This document shows, piece after piece, positions 7,630-18,421 of a DNA stretch of 64,000 nucleotides. Below the pieces are notes generated by a model. That model made no database searches and was not told the origin of the DNA. It worked only from the letters and a program-made list of their open reading frames with translations. The position numbers and the translations under genes were made by a program. Every line of letters begins with the position of its first letter. The stretch's first letter is position 1. This DNA is from Streptomyces rubrogriseus (GTDB lineage Bacteria > Actinomycetota > Actinomycetes > Streptomycetales > Streptomycetaceae). The DNA lies in the NCBI RefSeq assembly GCF_027947575.1, contig NZ_CP116256.1, positions 930,001-994,000 of the forward strand, given 5' to 3'.

Positions 7630-9081
7630 ATGACCGTCCCTGAGCCCCGCGACACCGATGTCGCCGTCCCCGCCGAGCCCTCCGTCCCCGCCGCCGCCCC
7701 CGCCGAGACCGTGCTGAGCCGCGCCTACCGGGCGCTGAGCATCGGCATCGTCTCCGTCATCGTGCTGATCGCCTTCGAGGCGACGGCGGTCGGCACGGCG
7801 ATGCCGGTGGCGGCGCGGGAGCTGGACGGGGTGTCGCTGTACGCGTTCGCGTTCTCGGGGTACTTCACGACCAGCCTGTTCGGGATGGTGCTCTCCGGGC
7901 AGTGGTCGGACCGGCGCGGGCCGCTGGCCCCGCTGACGACCGGCATCGCCTCCTTCGCGGCCGGGCTCGTGCTGTCCGGGACGGCGGGCGCGATGTGGCT
8001 GTTCATCCTCGGGCGGGCCGTGCAGGGGTTCGGCGGCGGCCTCGTGATCGTGGCGCTGTACGTCGTCGTCGGCCGGGCCTACCCGGAGCGGCTGCGGCCC
8101 GCGATCATGGCGGCGTTCGCGGCGGGCTGGGTGGTCCCGTCCGTCGTCGGACCGCTGGCCTCCGGCGCCGTGACCGAGCACCTCGGCTGGCGCTGGGTGT
8201 TCGTCGGCATCCCGGTGCTGGTCGTCGTCCCGCTGGCCCTCGCGCTGCCGCAGATACGCAGCCGCGCGTCCGGCCCCGTCGGGGGAGGGGACACCCCGGC
8301 CTCCTTCGACGGCCGCCGGATCCGCCTCGCCCTCGCCATCTCGCTGGGCGCGGGCCTGCTCCAGTACGCCGCCCAGGACCTGCGCCCGATCGCCCTGCTG
8401 CCGGGAGCCGTGGGCGTCGCGCTGCTCGTCCCCGCCGTCCTCGGCCTGCTGCCGCGCGGCACCTACCGGGCGGTGCGCGGCCTGCCCTCCGTGGTCCTGC
8501 TGCGCGGGGTGGCCGCGGGGTCGTTCATCGCCGCCGAGTCCTTCGTCCCGCTGATGCTGGTCACGCAGCGGGGGCTCAGCCCGACCCTGGCCGGACTCTC
8601 CCTGGCGGCCGGCGGCGCGACCTGGGCCGGCGGCTCGTGGCTCCAGTCCCGGCCGCGCCTGGAGCCGTACCGGGAGCGTCTGATGGCCCTCGGCATGCTC
8701 CTGGTCGCGGCGGCCATCACCACGGCCCCCAGCGTGCTGATCGACGCCGTCCCCGCCTGGACGGTGGCCGTCGCCTGGGCCTTCGGCTGCTTCGGCATGG
8801 GCCTGGTGATCTCCTCCACCAGCGTGCTCCTGCTCAAGCTCTCCGCCCCCGAGGAGGCCGGTACCAACTCCGCCGCCCTCCAGATCTCCGACGGCCTCTC
8901 CAACGTCGTCCTGCTGTCGGCCGGCGGCGCGGCCTTCGCGGCGCTCGGCGGCGGCACGGTCAGCCACACGGCCACCGAGGCGACCGGCTCCCACCCGGCC
9001 GCCTTCGCGGTGGTGTTCCTGCCGATGGCGGCGGTGGCGCTGGTCGGGGCGTGGGTGGCGACACGGGTGCGGGAGAAGTGA
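7630..9081 (+). CDS. MFS transporter (drug-efflux type)
   Basis: A protein of 483 residues with about 14 hydrophobic segments, the size of DHA2-type drug/proton antiporters. The MFS signature between segments 2 and 3 is GQWSDRRGPLAP near residue 96, and GRAVQGFGGG lies near 130. A 30-residue Pro/Ala-rich tail precedes the first helix at about residue 40. The ATG at 7630 has only a weak ribosome-binding site. It sits in the inner membrane, and its substrate is unknown. No adjacent TetR or MarR regulator is present. Confidence 0.85.
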   Translation: MTVPEPRDTDVAVPAEPSVPAAAPAETVLSRAYRALSIGIVSVIVLIAFEATAVGTAMPVAARELDGVSLYAFAFSGYFTTSLFGMVLSGQWSDRRGPLAPLTTGIASFAAGLVLSGTAGAMWLFILGRAVQGFGGGLVIVALYVVVGRAYPERLRPAIMAAFAAGWVVPSVVGPLASGAVTEHLGWRWVFVGIPVLVVVPLALALPQIRSRASGPVGGGDTPASFDGRRIRLALAISLGAGLLQYAAQDLRPIALLPGAVGVALLVPAVLGLLPRGTYRAVRGLPSVVLLRGVAAGSFIAAESFVPLMLVTQRGLSPTLAGLSLAAGGATWAGGSWLQSRPRLEPYRERLMALGMLLVAAAITTAPSVLIDAVPAWTVAVAWAFGCFGMGLVISSTSVLLLKLSAPEEAGTNSAALQISDGLSNVVLLSAGGAAFAALGGGTVSHTATEATGSHPAAFAVVFLPMAAVALVGAWVATRVREK

Positions 9082-9225
9082 GCGCCGTGCGGCGGGCGGG
9101 GCGGTTGTGACGTCCGTCCCACCCGGGGGTGACCCGCCCCCGTGCGCGCGGTGATCGCTCCGGCCCGCCGGTAGGGTGGCCCGGTTGTCATACGTGGCCG
9201 AGCCGCTCTACCCCCTTCGGAGACC

Positions 9226-11022
9226 GTGACTACCACCGCCAGCTCCAGCACCTCGCACCACCTGTCCCCGGCCTTCCCCGGCCGTGCCCCCTGGGGCACC
9301 GCCGGCAAGCTGCGGGCCTGGCAGCAGGGGGCGATGGAGAAGTACCTCCAGGACCAGCCCCGGGACTTCCTGGCCGTCGCCACCCCCGGCGCCGGAAAGA
9401 CGACCTTCGCGCTGACGCTGGCGTCCTGGCTGCTGCACCACCACGTCGTGCAGCAGGTGACCGTGGTCGCGCCGACCGAGCACCTGAAGAAGCAGTGGGC
9501 CGAGGCCGCCGCGCGGATAGGGATCAAGCTCGACCCCGAGTACAGCGCGGGCCCGCTCAGCCGCGAGTACCAGGGCATCGCCATCACCTACGCCGGCGTC
9601 GGCGTGCGCCCCATGCTGCACCGCAACCGCGTCGAGCAGCGCAAGACCCTCGTCATCCTCGACGAGATCCACCACGCCGGCGACTCCAAGTCCTGGGGCG
9701 AGGCCTGCCTGGAGGCGTTCGAGCCGGCCACCCGCCGCCTCGCGCTCACCGGCACGCCCTTCCGCTCCGACACCAACCCCATCCCCTTCGTGGCGTACGA
9801 GGAGGGCAACGACGGCATCCGCCGCTCCGCCGCCGACTACACCTACGGCTACGGCTCCGCGCTCTCCGACGGCGTCGTGCGCCCCGTCATCTTCATGAGC
9901 TACAGCGGCAACATGCGCTGGCGCACCAAGGCGGGCGACGAGATCGCCGCCCGGCTCGGCGAACCGATGACCAAGGACGCCGTCAGCCAGGCCTGGCGCA
10001 CCGCGCTCGACCCGCGCGGCGAGTGGATGCCCGCCGTGCTGCGCGCCGCCGACCAGCGGCTCACCGAGGTCAGGAAGGCCATCCCGGACGCCGGGGCGCT
10101 CGTCATCGCCGCCGACCAGGACTCCGCCCGCGCCTACGCGAAGCTGATCCGCGAGATCACCGGCGACAAGGCCACCGTCGTACTGTCCGACGACGCGGGC
10201 GCCTCGAAGAACATCGACACCTTCAGCCAGGGCACCGACCGCTGGATGGTCGCCGTCCGCATGGTGTCCGAGGGCGTCGACGTGCCCCGCCTCGCGGTCG
10301 GCGTCTACGCCACCACCATCTCCACCCCCCTCTTCTTCGCCCAGGCGGTGGGCCGCTTCGTCCGTTCCCGCCGCCGCGGCGAGACCGCCTCCGTCTTCCT
10401 CCCCACCGTGCCCGACCTGCTCACCTTCGCCAACGAGATGGAGCGCGAGCGGGACCACGTCCTCGACAAGCCCAAGAAGGACGGCGAGGAGGACCCCTAC
10501 GCCGAGTCCGAGAAGGAGATGGACGAGGCCAACCGGGAGCAGGACGAGGACACCGGCGAGCAGGAGCAGTTCGCCTTCGAGGCGCTGGAGTCCGAGGCCA
10601 CCTTCGACCGGGTCATGTACAACGGCGCCGAGTTCGGCATGCAGGCCCACCCGGGCAGCGAGGAGGAGCAGGACTACCTCGGCATCCCGGGACTGCTGGA
10701 GCCCGACCAGGTGCAGCTGCTCCTCCAGAAGCGGCAGGCCCGGCAGATCGCGCACAGCCGCAAGAAGCCCGACGAAGAGGCCGACCTGCTCGAACTGCCC
10801 GCCGACCGCCGCCCGGTGGTCTCCCACAAGGAGTTGATGGAGCTGCGCAAGCAGCTCAACACCATGGTCGGCGCCTACGTCCACCAGAGCGGCAAACCGC
10901 ACGGCGTGATCCACACCGAACTGCGCCGCGTGTGCGGCGGCCCGCCCAGCGCCGAGGCGACCGGCGGACAGCTCCGCCAGCGCATCGCCAAGGTCCAGGA
11001 GTGGGCGACGCGGATGAAGTGA
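9226..11022 (+). CDS. DEAD/DEAH box helicase (superfamily 2)
   Basis: A protein of 598 residues starting at the GTG at 9226 (CGGAG upstream). Walker A is ATPGAGKTT near residue 49, the DEIH box LDEIHHAGDS near 145, and motif III LTGTPFRS near 177. The second RecA-like domain shows VRMVSEGVDVPRL near 345 and QAVGRFVRSRR near 368. An acidic linker of about 50 residues (many Glu and Asp) separates this from a C-terminal helical region. It is likely to act on nucleic acid in the cytoplasm, in repair or RNA turnover; the exact role is not known. Confidence 0.9.
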   Translation: MTTTASSSTSHHLSPAFPGRAPWGTAGKLRAWQQGAMEKYLQDQPRDFLAVATPGAGKTTFALTLASWLLHHHVVQQVTVVAPTEHLKKQWAEAAARIGIKLDPEYSAGPLSREYQGIAITYAGVGVRPMLHRNRVEQRKTLVILDEIHHAGDSKSWGEACLEAFEPATRRLALTGTPFRSDTNPIPFVAYEEGNDGIRRSAADYTYGYGSALSDGVVRPVIFMSYSGNMRWRTKAGDEIAARLGEPMTKDAVSQAWRTALDPRGEWMPAVLRAADQRLTEVRKAIPDAGALVIAADQDSARAYAKLIREITGDKATVVLSDDAGASKNIDTFSQGTDRWMVAVRMVSEGVDVPRLAVGVYATTISTPLFFAQAVGRFVRSRRRGETASVFLPTVPDLLTFANEMERERDHVLDKPKKDGEEDPYAESEKEMDEANREQDEDTGEQEQFAFEALESEATFDRVMYNGAEFGMQAHPGSEEEQDYLGIPGLLEPDQVQLLLQKRQARQIAHSRKKPDEEADLLELPADRRPVVSHKELMELRKQLNTMVGAYVHQSGKPHGVIHTELRRVCGGPPSAEATGGQLRQRIAKVQEWATRMK

Positions 11023-11323
11023 CGCGCGGCGCGCCGGTACCGAGGGCGTGCGCGGTACGTACTGGGACAAACACAGGCGGTTGATAACGGTTGGCGCCCG
11101 GATTCTGGACGGAGCCTTCCGCTGAGCGAACCGGGTCCTTTACTGTCCCGCTACGCACGCCCCGTGGCAGCGCCGCCGCGGAGCGCAGCCGTGAAGCGAC
11201 TGGGCCCGGGACAAGGCCGGGCCGTCAGCCGATCGGCGGCCTCTGAAGCGCGTCACTGACGGGACTCGGTGACGCATCCGCCGCGATGAGGGCCGCCGAC
11301 CTCACCACTAAGGAGTGGGCGTC
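11023..11323. other. 301-bp intergenic region with inverted repeat at 11250-11275
   Basis: No gene is seen here. The arms GCGTCAC (11250-11256) and GTGACGC (11269-11275) form a perfect 7-bp inverted repeat with a 12-base spacer, 49 bases before the IclR-type regulator start. This fits an autoregulatory operator, but a weak hairpin is also possible. Confidence 0.4.
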
Positions 11324-11986
11324 GTGACCGCGGAGACCTCTCAGACGCTCGACCGGGGACTGCGCGTCCTCAAACTGCTGGCCGATACGGACCACGGGCT
11401 GACCGTCACCGAGCTGTCCCACAAACTGGGCGTCAACCGGACCGTCGTGTACCGGTTGCTCGCCACGCTGGAGCAGCACGCACTCGTACGCCGCGACCTG
11501 GGCGGCCGCGCCCGCGTCGGCCTCGGCGTACTGGGCCTGGGCCGCCAGGTGCACCCCCTGGTCCGCGAGGCCGCCATGCCGGCCCTGCGCGCGCTGGCCG
11601 AGGACATAGGGGCGACGGCCCACCTGACCCTGGTGGACGGCGCCGAGGCGCTGGCCGTCGCGGTCGTGGAACCGACCTGGACCGACTACCACGTCGCCTA
11701 CCGCGCGGGCTTCCGCCACCCCCTGGAACGGGGCGCCGCGGGCAAGGCGATCCTGGCCGCCCGCCAGCCTCCCCGGCCCACCGCCGACGACGCCGTGGAC
11801 GACCCCGGCTACACCCTCACCCACGGCGAGCTGGAGGCCGGCGCCTGCGGAGCGGCGGCCCCCCTGCTCGGCGTCACGGGGGTGGAGGGCAGCGTCGGCG
11901 TGGTGATGCTGGCCGACGTGGTCCCCGAACGGGTCGGCGAACGCGTGAAGCACGCCGCCCGGGAGGTGGCGGAGGCGCTGCGGTGA
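11324..11986 (+). CDS. IclR family transcriptional regulator
   Basis: A protein of 220 residues. The GTG at 11324 is chosen because AAGGAG lies eight bases before it; the earlier in-frame GTG at 11315 overlaps that site. Residues 1-65 are the winged helix-turn-helix (TLDRGLRVLKLLAD, TVTELSHKLGVNRTVVYRLL). The rest is the IclR effector-binding domain, with AHLTLVDGAEALAVAVVEP near 105 and RHPLERGAAGKAILAA near 135. The C-terminal part is shorter than in typical 250-residue members. Its target genes are not obvious from the neighbours; it may regulate itself through the repeat upstream. Confidence 0.9.
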   Translation: MTAETSQTLDRGLRVLKLLADTDHGLTVTELSHKLGVNRTVVYRLLATLEQHALVRRDLGGRARVGLGVLGLGRQVHPLVREAAMPALRALAEDIGATAHLTLVDGAEALAVAVVEPTWTDYHVAYRAGFRHPLERGAAGKAILAARQPPRPTADDAVDDPGYTLTHGELEAGACGAAAPLLGVTGVEGSVGVVMLADVVPERVGERVKHAAREVAEALR

Positions 11987-12044
11987 GACGGGGTCGTGCC
12001 CGGGCGTCGGAGCCACGGGGATCGCGCCACGTTAGATTGACTCC

Positions 12045-12824
12045 GTGCTCTCTCGTCTCACGCGTCCCCAGTTCCTCGCCGTCTGCGGTCTGCCCGTCGT
12101 GGCGCTGCTCGCGACCGCCCTGTTCGCGCCCCTGCCGTTCTCCGTGGCGCAGCCGGGGCTGACGGCCGACGTGCTGGGGAAGAACCGGGGCGCCGAGGTG
12201 ATCACGATCAGCGGCGCGCCGACGCACGACACCAGCGGCCAGCTGCGGATGACGACGATCGAGGCGACCGGGCCGGACGCGAGCATCCACCTCGGGGACG
12301 TGCTCGGCAGCTGGTTCGACACCGACCGGGCCGTGATGCCGCGCGACGCCGTCTACCCGAGCGGCGACGACGTGAGCGAGATCGAGCAGTACAACCAGGA
12401 GCAGATGAAGGAGTCCCAGGACTCGGCCACCACGGCCGCGCTCCGCTACCTCCGGATGGACAAGGGCGACGTCGACGTCGAGCTCCGCCTGGAGGACGTC
12501 GGCGGACCCAGCGCCGGGCTGCTGTTCTCGCTCGGCATCGTCGACAAGCTCGGCGCCGGCGACCTCACCGGGGGCAAGGTCGTCGCGGGCACCGGGACCA
12601 TCACCGACGGCGGCAAGGTCGGCGCCGTCGGCGGGGTGCCGCTCAAGACGCAGGCCGCCCGGCGGGACGGGGCCACCGTCTTCCTGGTGCCGAAGGCGGA
12701 GTGCTCGGACGCGCAGGCCGAGCTGCCGAAGGGGCTGCGGCTGATCCCGGTCACCACCCTCGAGGGCGCCGTCGACTCGCTGAAGGCGCTGGAGAGCGGC
12801 AAGGGCGACGTCCCGGCCTGCTGA
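12045..12824 (+). CDS. membrane-anchored Lon-like serine protease (S16 proteolytic domain)
   Basis: A protein of 259 residues with one N-terminal membrane helix (residues 8-32). The C-terminal 130 residues resemble the Lon proteolytic domain: the nucleophile motif GGPSAG puts Ser at about 156, and GGVPLKTQAARRDG puts the partner Lys at about 201, the expected Ser-Lys dyad. No ATPase domain and no clear PDZ domain are present, so it is an ATP-independent relative acting outside the membrane. It starts at the GTG at 12045 and is convergent with the ABC-transporter operon, 26 bases away. Confidence 0.85.
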   Translation: MLSRLTRPQFLAVCGLPVVALLATALFAPLPFSVAQPGLTADVLGKNRGAEVITISGAPTHDTSGQLRMTTIEATGPDASIHLGDVLGSWFDTDRAVMPRDAVYPSGDDVSEIEQYNQEQMKESQDSATTAALRYLRMDKGDVDVELRLEDVGGPSAGLLFSLGIVDKLGAGDLTGGKVVAGTGTITDGGKVGAVGGVPLKTQAARRDGATVFLVPKAECSDAQAELPKGLRLIPVTTLEGAVDSLKALESGKGDVPAC

Positions 12825-12850
12825 GCGGCGCGCGCAATGCCCCGGCGGCG

Positions 12851-13819
12851 CTACCCCTCCTTCACGAAGCCCTTCGCCTTCATCCAGTCCAGCGCCACCT
12901 GGTGCGGGTCCTCGCCGTCCACGTCGACCTTCGCGTTCAGGGTCTGCGCCACGTCGTTGGTCAGCGCCTTCGTGACCGGGTCCAGGACCGACGCGATCGC
13001 CGGCCACTTCTTCAGGGTGGCCGTACGGACCATGGGCGCCGCGTTGTAGTTCGGGAAGAACTTCTTGTCGTCCTCCATCACCACCAGGTTCATGGACTTG
13101 ATCCGCCCGTCGGTGGTGTACACCTCGCCGTAGGTGCAGGCGCCCTTAGCGGTCTGGGTGTAGATGATGCCGGTGTCCATCTGCGTGATGTTCCCGGCGG
13201 GCAGCGACATGCCGTACGCCTTCTCCAGGCCCGGCAGGCCGTCCGCGCGGTTGGCGAACTCGCCCTCCACGCACAGCGTCACCGCGCCCGGGTCCGACTT
13301 GGACAGGGCGGTGACCTCCGAGAGGGTCTTCGTCCGGTACTTCTTGTAGTTGGCCTGGTTCATCGCCAGCGCGTACGTGTTGTTCAGGCGGGCCGGCTCC
13401 AGCCACGTCAGCCCCTTCTTCGCGTCGGCCTCCTTCACCGCCTTCCACTGCTGCTCCGGGTCGGGGATCGGCTTGCTGTTGCCCAGGTAGGTGATCCACG
13501 CGGTGCCGGTGTACTCGTACGTGGCGTCGGCGTCGCCGTTCTCGACCGCCGCGCGGGTGCCGACCGAGCCCTGGATGCCGGTGCGGTCGAGCACCTCGGC
13601 CCCGGCCGCCTCGAAGGCGATGCCCATGATCGCGCCGAGGACCAGTTGCTCGGTGAACTCCTTCGAGGTGACCGTGAGATCGGCCCCGTCCAGCGGCTTC
13701 CCCTTGCCGATGGTCCCCGGTTCCACGTCGTCGACCATCGGGGAGCCGCTGGTCAGCCCGCACCCGGCGGAGGCGGAAAGGAGTGCGGCGGCCAGCGCCC
13801 AGCAGGTACGCCGTCTCAT
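12851..13819 (-). CDS. glycine betaine/choline/proline-type ABC transporter, substrate-binding lipoprotein (OpuCC/ProX-like)
   Basis: A protein of 322 residues and the last gene of the four-gene operon. The signal peptide ends in the lipobox SASAGC (Cys near residue 20), so it is tethered outside the membrane. OpuAC-like features are LTVTSKEFTEQLVLGAIMGI near 48, DADATYEYTGTAWITYLG near 98, and LCVEGEFANRADGLPGLEKA near 180. The family binds quaternary ammonium compounds for osmoprotection. The ATG at 13819 overlaps the permease stop as ATGA. Confidence 0.9.
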   Translation of the reverse strand: MRRRTCWALAAALLSASAGCGLTSGSPMVDDVEPGTIGKGKPLDGADLTVTSKEFTEQLVLGAIMGIAFEAAGAEVLDRTGIQGSVGTRAAVENGDADATYEYTGTAWITYLGNSKPIPDPEQQWKAVKEADAKKGLTWLEPARLNNTYALAMNQANYKKYRTKTLSEVTALSKSDPGAVTLCVEGEFANRADGLPGLEKAYGMSLPAGNITQMDTGIIYTQTAKGACTYGEVYTTDGRIKSMNLVVMEDDKKFFPNYNAAPMVRTATLKKWPAIASVLDPVTKALTNDVAQTLNAKVDVDGEDPHQVALDWMKAKGFVKEG

Positions 13820-14688
13820 GCGCCCACCTCCAGTCCCCGCGGCCGCAGCAGCAGTTCGGCCAGCGAGGCCAGCCAGTCCACCAGCAGCGCCAGCGCGACG
13901 GTGAGGACCGAGCCCAGCACCAGCACCGGCATCCGCTGGCTGGTGATCCCGGTGGTGATCAGCACGCCCAGGCCACCGCCGCCGCCGAAGGTCGCCAGCG
14001 TCGCCGTACCGACGTTCAGGACGAGGGCCGTGCGCACGCCGGCCAGGATCAGCGGGACGGCCAGCGGGAGTTCCACCCGGGTGAGCACGCCCAGCGGGGA
14101 CATCCCGATGCCGCGGGCCGCCTCCAGGAGCGTCGGGTCGTTCGCCTTCAGGCCGGCGATGGTGTTGGACAGGACGGGCAGGACGGCGTAGATGATGATG
14201 CCGATCAGGGCGGCCCGGCGGCCGATGCCCAGCCAGATCACCAGCAGCGCCAGCAGACCGATCGCCGGGGTCGCCTGGCCCATGTTGGCGAAGGCCATCG
14301 CGAACGGGGTGGCCTTCCGGAACGCCTTGCGGGTGAGCAGGATGCCCAGCGGGATCGCGATGATCAGCACGAAGAAGGTGGAGATCACCGTCAGCTGGAC
14401 GTGCTGCCACAGGGCCTTGGTGACCTGGCCGTTGCCGAGGGCGTTCCGGCTGAGCGCGTCCAGGTCCGCCTGCCGGTACCACAGCCAGGTCGCCAGCAGT
14501 ACGGCGATCAGGACGACCGGCAGGAAGGTCAGCTTGCGCCAGCCGACCCGGGGGCCCGCCGCCACCGGGGACGGCGCGGGCGCCCCGCCCCGCGCCCCGC
14601 CATCCTCCGCCTCGTCCCCGCCCTCGTCCCGGAAGGCGAGCCCCTTGACCTCGTGCTCGCCCTCGGGGCGGCGCGCGGAGCCGCTCAC
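13816..14688 (-). CDS. ABC transporter permease (OpuC/ProU type)
   Basis: A protein of 290 residues with a polar N-terminal tail of about 45 residues and six membrane segments. The start is the GTG at 14688, overlapping the ATPase stop as GTGA; the long upstream open frame is not coding. The BPD permease loop is EAARGIGMSPLGVLTRVELP near 200, the contact point for the ATPase. NMGQATPAIGLLAL near 130 is typical of betaine/choline permeases. It forms the channel with the permease at 15967. Confidence 0.9.
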   Translation of the reverse strand: MSGSARRPEGEHEVKGLAFRDEGGDEAEDGGARGGAPAPSPVAAGPRVGWRKLTFLPVVLIAVLLATWLWYRQADLDALSRNALGNGQVTKALWQHVQLTVISTFFVLIIAIPLGILLTRKAFRKATPFAMAFANMGQATPAIGLLALLVIWLGIGRRAALIGIIIYAVLPVLSNTIAGLKANDPTLLEAARGIGMSPLGVLTRVELPLAVPLILAGVRTALVLNVGTATLATFGGGGGLGVLITTGITSQRMPVLVLGSVLTVALALLVDWLASLAELLLRPRGLEVGA

Positions 14689-15974
14689 GCGCGGCCTCCG
14701 ACCTCGCCGAAGCCCTCCTGCTCGGTGTGCGTCTGGGTGGCCCGGGTCTCCTCCAGGTCGTGCTGGTGCTCCAGCGCGTCCAGCCGGTCGGCCTCCAGCA
14801 GTTCGTGCACGGAGTTCATCAGCGTCTCCATGTCGACGACGCCCTCGTACGCGCCGCGCCGCCCGGTGACCGCGACCCGCCCCGCGTTGTCGGTGAGCAC
14901 CGCCTCCAGCGCGTCCCGCAGCGTCGCGTCCCGGGTCACCGTGTCGTGGACCAGCGTCCCGGCCCGGGCCAGCGAGCCCCTGGCCCGCATCAGGTCGCCG
15001 CGCCGCAGCCACTTGTAGGGGCGTCCGCGCCGGTCCAGGAGCAGGATCTCGTTGGTGCCCGACTCCCGCAGCCGGTCGAAGATGTCCTGGAGCGGGTCCT
15101 CCACGGTCACCGTCGGGTAGTCCGTGATGCCCACGTCCCGCACCCGGGTCAGGTTCAGGCGCTTGAGGGCCGCGCCCGCGCCCACGAAGCCGGAGACGAA
15201 GTCGTCCGCCGGGTTGGTGAGGATCGCCTCCGGGGTGTCGAACTGCGCGATGTGCGAGCGTTCGCGGAGCACGGCGATCCGGTCGCCCAGCTTGATCGCC
15301 TCGTCGAAGTCGTGGGTGACGAAGACGATCGTCTTGTGCAGTTCGTGCTGGAGGCGGATCAGCTCGTCCTGGAGGTGGTCCCGGGTGATCGGGTCGACCG
15401 CACCGAACGGCTCGTCCATCAGCAGCACGGGCGGATCGGCCGCCAGCGCCCGCGCCACGCCCACCCGCTGCTGCTGGCCGCCGGAGAGCTGACGCGGATA
15501 GCGGCCGTGGAACTCCCCGGCGTCCAGGCCGACCAGGTCCAGCATCTCCTCCACCCGGTCCCGGATCCGCGCCTTCGACCAGCCGATCATCTTCGGTACG
15601 AGTGCGATGTTCTGGGCGACGGTCATGTGCGGGAAGAGACCGGAGGACTGGATCGCGTAGCCGACCTTGCGGCGCAGCTTCACCGGGTCGATGTCGGTGA
15701 CGTCCTCGCCGTTGATGCGGATGCGGCCGCCGCTGGGCTCGATCAGCCGGTTGATCATCTTCAGGGTGGTGGACTTCCCGCAGCCCGAGGGGCCCACGAA
15801 GATGACCGTCTCCCCGGCCTTGATCTCCATCGACACGTTCTCGACGGCGGGCTGCGGATTGCCCGGGTAGCGCTTGGTGAGGGCCTCCAGCTCGATGGTC
15901 GCCCCGGTGGTGCCGCCGGACGCCTCGCCGCGGCCGTCGTCGGAAACGGAACCGGACACGGATGTCTCAGACAC
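14685..15974 (-). CDS. ABC transporter ATP-binding protein with CBS domains (OpuCA/ProV-like)
   Basis: A protein of 429 residues. Walker A is GPSGCGKST near residue 60, the signature LSGGQQQRVGVARAL near 165, Walker B VLLMDEPFGAVDP near 185, and the switch His is in FVTHDFDEA near 222. The C-terminal 130 residues form a CBS pair, which in OpuCA-type proteins senses ionic strength or cyclic di-AMP. The GTG start at 15974 overlaps the upstream permease by 8 bases. It energises betaine-type uptake on the inner face of the membrane. Confidence 0.92.
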   Translation of the reverse strand: MSETSVSGSVSDDGRGEASGGTTGATIELEALTKRYPGNPQPAVENVSMEIKAGETVIFVGPSGCGKSTTLKMINRLIEPSGGRIRINGEDVTDIDPVKLRRKVGYAIQSSGLFPHMTVAQNIALVPKMIGWSKARIRDRVEEMLDLVGLDAGEFHGRYPRQLSGGQQQRVGVARALAADPPVLLMDEPFGAVDPITRDHLQDELIRLQHELHKTIVFVTHDFDEAIKLGDRIAVLRERSHIAQFDTPEAILTNPADDFVSGFVGAGAALKRLNLTRVRDVGITDYPTVTVEDPLQDIFDRLRESGTNEILLLDRRGRPYKWLRRGDLMRARGSLARAGTLVHDTVTRDATLRDALEAVLTDNAGRVAVTGRRGAYEGVVDMETLMNSVHELLEADRLDALEHQHDLEETRATQTHTEQEGFGEVGGRA

Positions 15975-16614
15975 GGATCCCCCTCGGAATGGTCAGCCGT
16001 CCCAGCAGTACGTACGCCGCGTCGAACAGCAGGGCCAGGACGATGATCCCGAGCGTGCCCGCGAGGACCTGGTTGAGCGCGTTCTTGCTGCCCAGCGAGG
16101 CGATCCCGCGGAAGATCTCGTTGCCGAGGCCCGGCCCGGAGGCGTAGGCGGCGATCGCCGCGATGCCCATCAGCATCTGCGTGGAGACCCGGATGCCGGT
16201 CAGGATCGGCGGCCAGGCCAGCGGCAGCTCCACCCGCAGCAGCCGCGCCGGACGCGACATCCCGATGCCCTTGGCGGCGTCCACCAGCGCCGGGTCGACG
16301 CCGCGCAGGCCCACGATCGAGTTGCGCACGATCGGCAGCAGCCCGTACAGGGTCAGCGCGGTCACCGTCGGCGGCACGCCGAGCCCCAGGATCGGGATGA
16401 GCAGACCGATCATGGCCAGCGACGGGATGGTGAGGATGGCCGACGTGGACAGGGTGGCCACGTTCCCCGCCCAGTCGCTGCGGTAGGTGAGGACGCCGAT
16501 CAGCACCCCGAGCAGGGTCGCCACGACCATGCACTGGAAGACCGCGCTGGCGTGCTGGTAGGCGTCGGCGAGCAGCTGCTGGTGGCGGCTGCCCAGGAAG
16601 TCCCAGAAGTTCAC
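15967..16614 (-). CDS. ABC transporter permease (OpuC/ProU type)
   Basis: A protein of 215 residues and the first gene of the operon, starting with GTG at 16614. It has five or six membrane segments without the long N-terminal tail of its paralogue at 13816. The BPD loop is DAAKGIGMSRPARLLRVELP near 115. Overlaps of 8, 4 and 4 bases through the four genes show one tightly coupled operon. Two different permeases point to a heteromeric channel, as in OpuC. No clear promoter was recognised in the 33 bases after the Lrp gene, so the operon may be read from within or through that gene. Confidence 0.9.
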   Translation of the reverse strand: MNFWDFLGSRHQQLLADAYQHASAVFQCMVVATLLGVLIGVLTYRSDWAGNVATLSTSAILTIPSLAMIGLLIPILGLGVPPTVTALTLYGLLPIVRNSIVGLRGVDPALVDAAKGIGMSRPARLLRVELPLAWPPILTGIRVSTQMLMGIAAIAAYASGPGLGNEIFRGIASLGSKNALNQVLAGTLGIIVLALLFDAAYVLLGRLTIPRGIRV

Positions 16615-16647
16615 GTCCGCTCACCTCCGGGATCGGGCCGGCCGGCC

Positions 16648-18409
<1,762 letters not shown>

Positions 18410-18421
18410 CCCGCACGGGCG

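Noticed and set aside
9208..11070. 620-codon open frame on the minus strand opposite the helicase gene
   Set aside because: It is a GC-rich shadow of the helicase: it has no family motif, has unlikely Val/Gly/Leu-rich composition, and the plus-strand frame has all helicase motifs.
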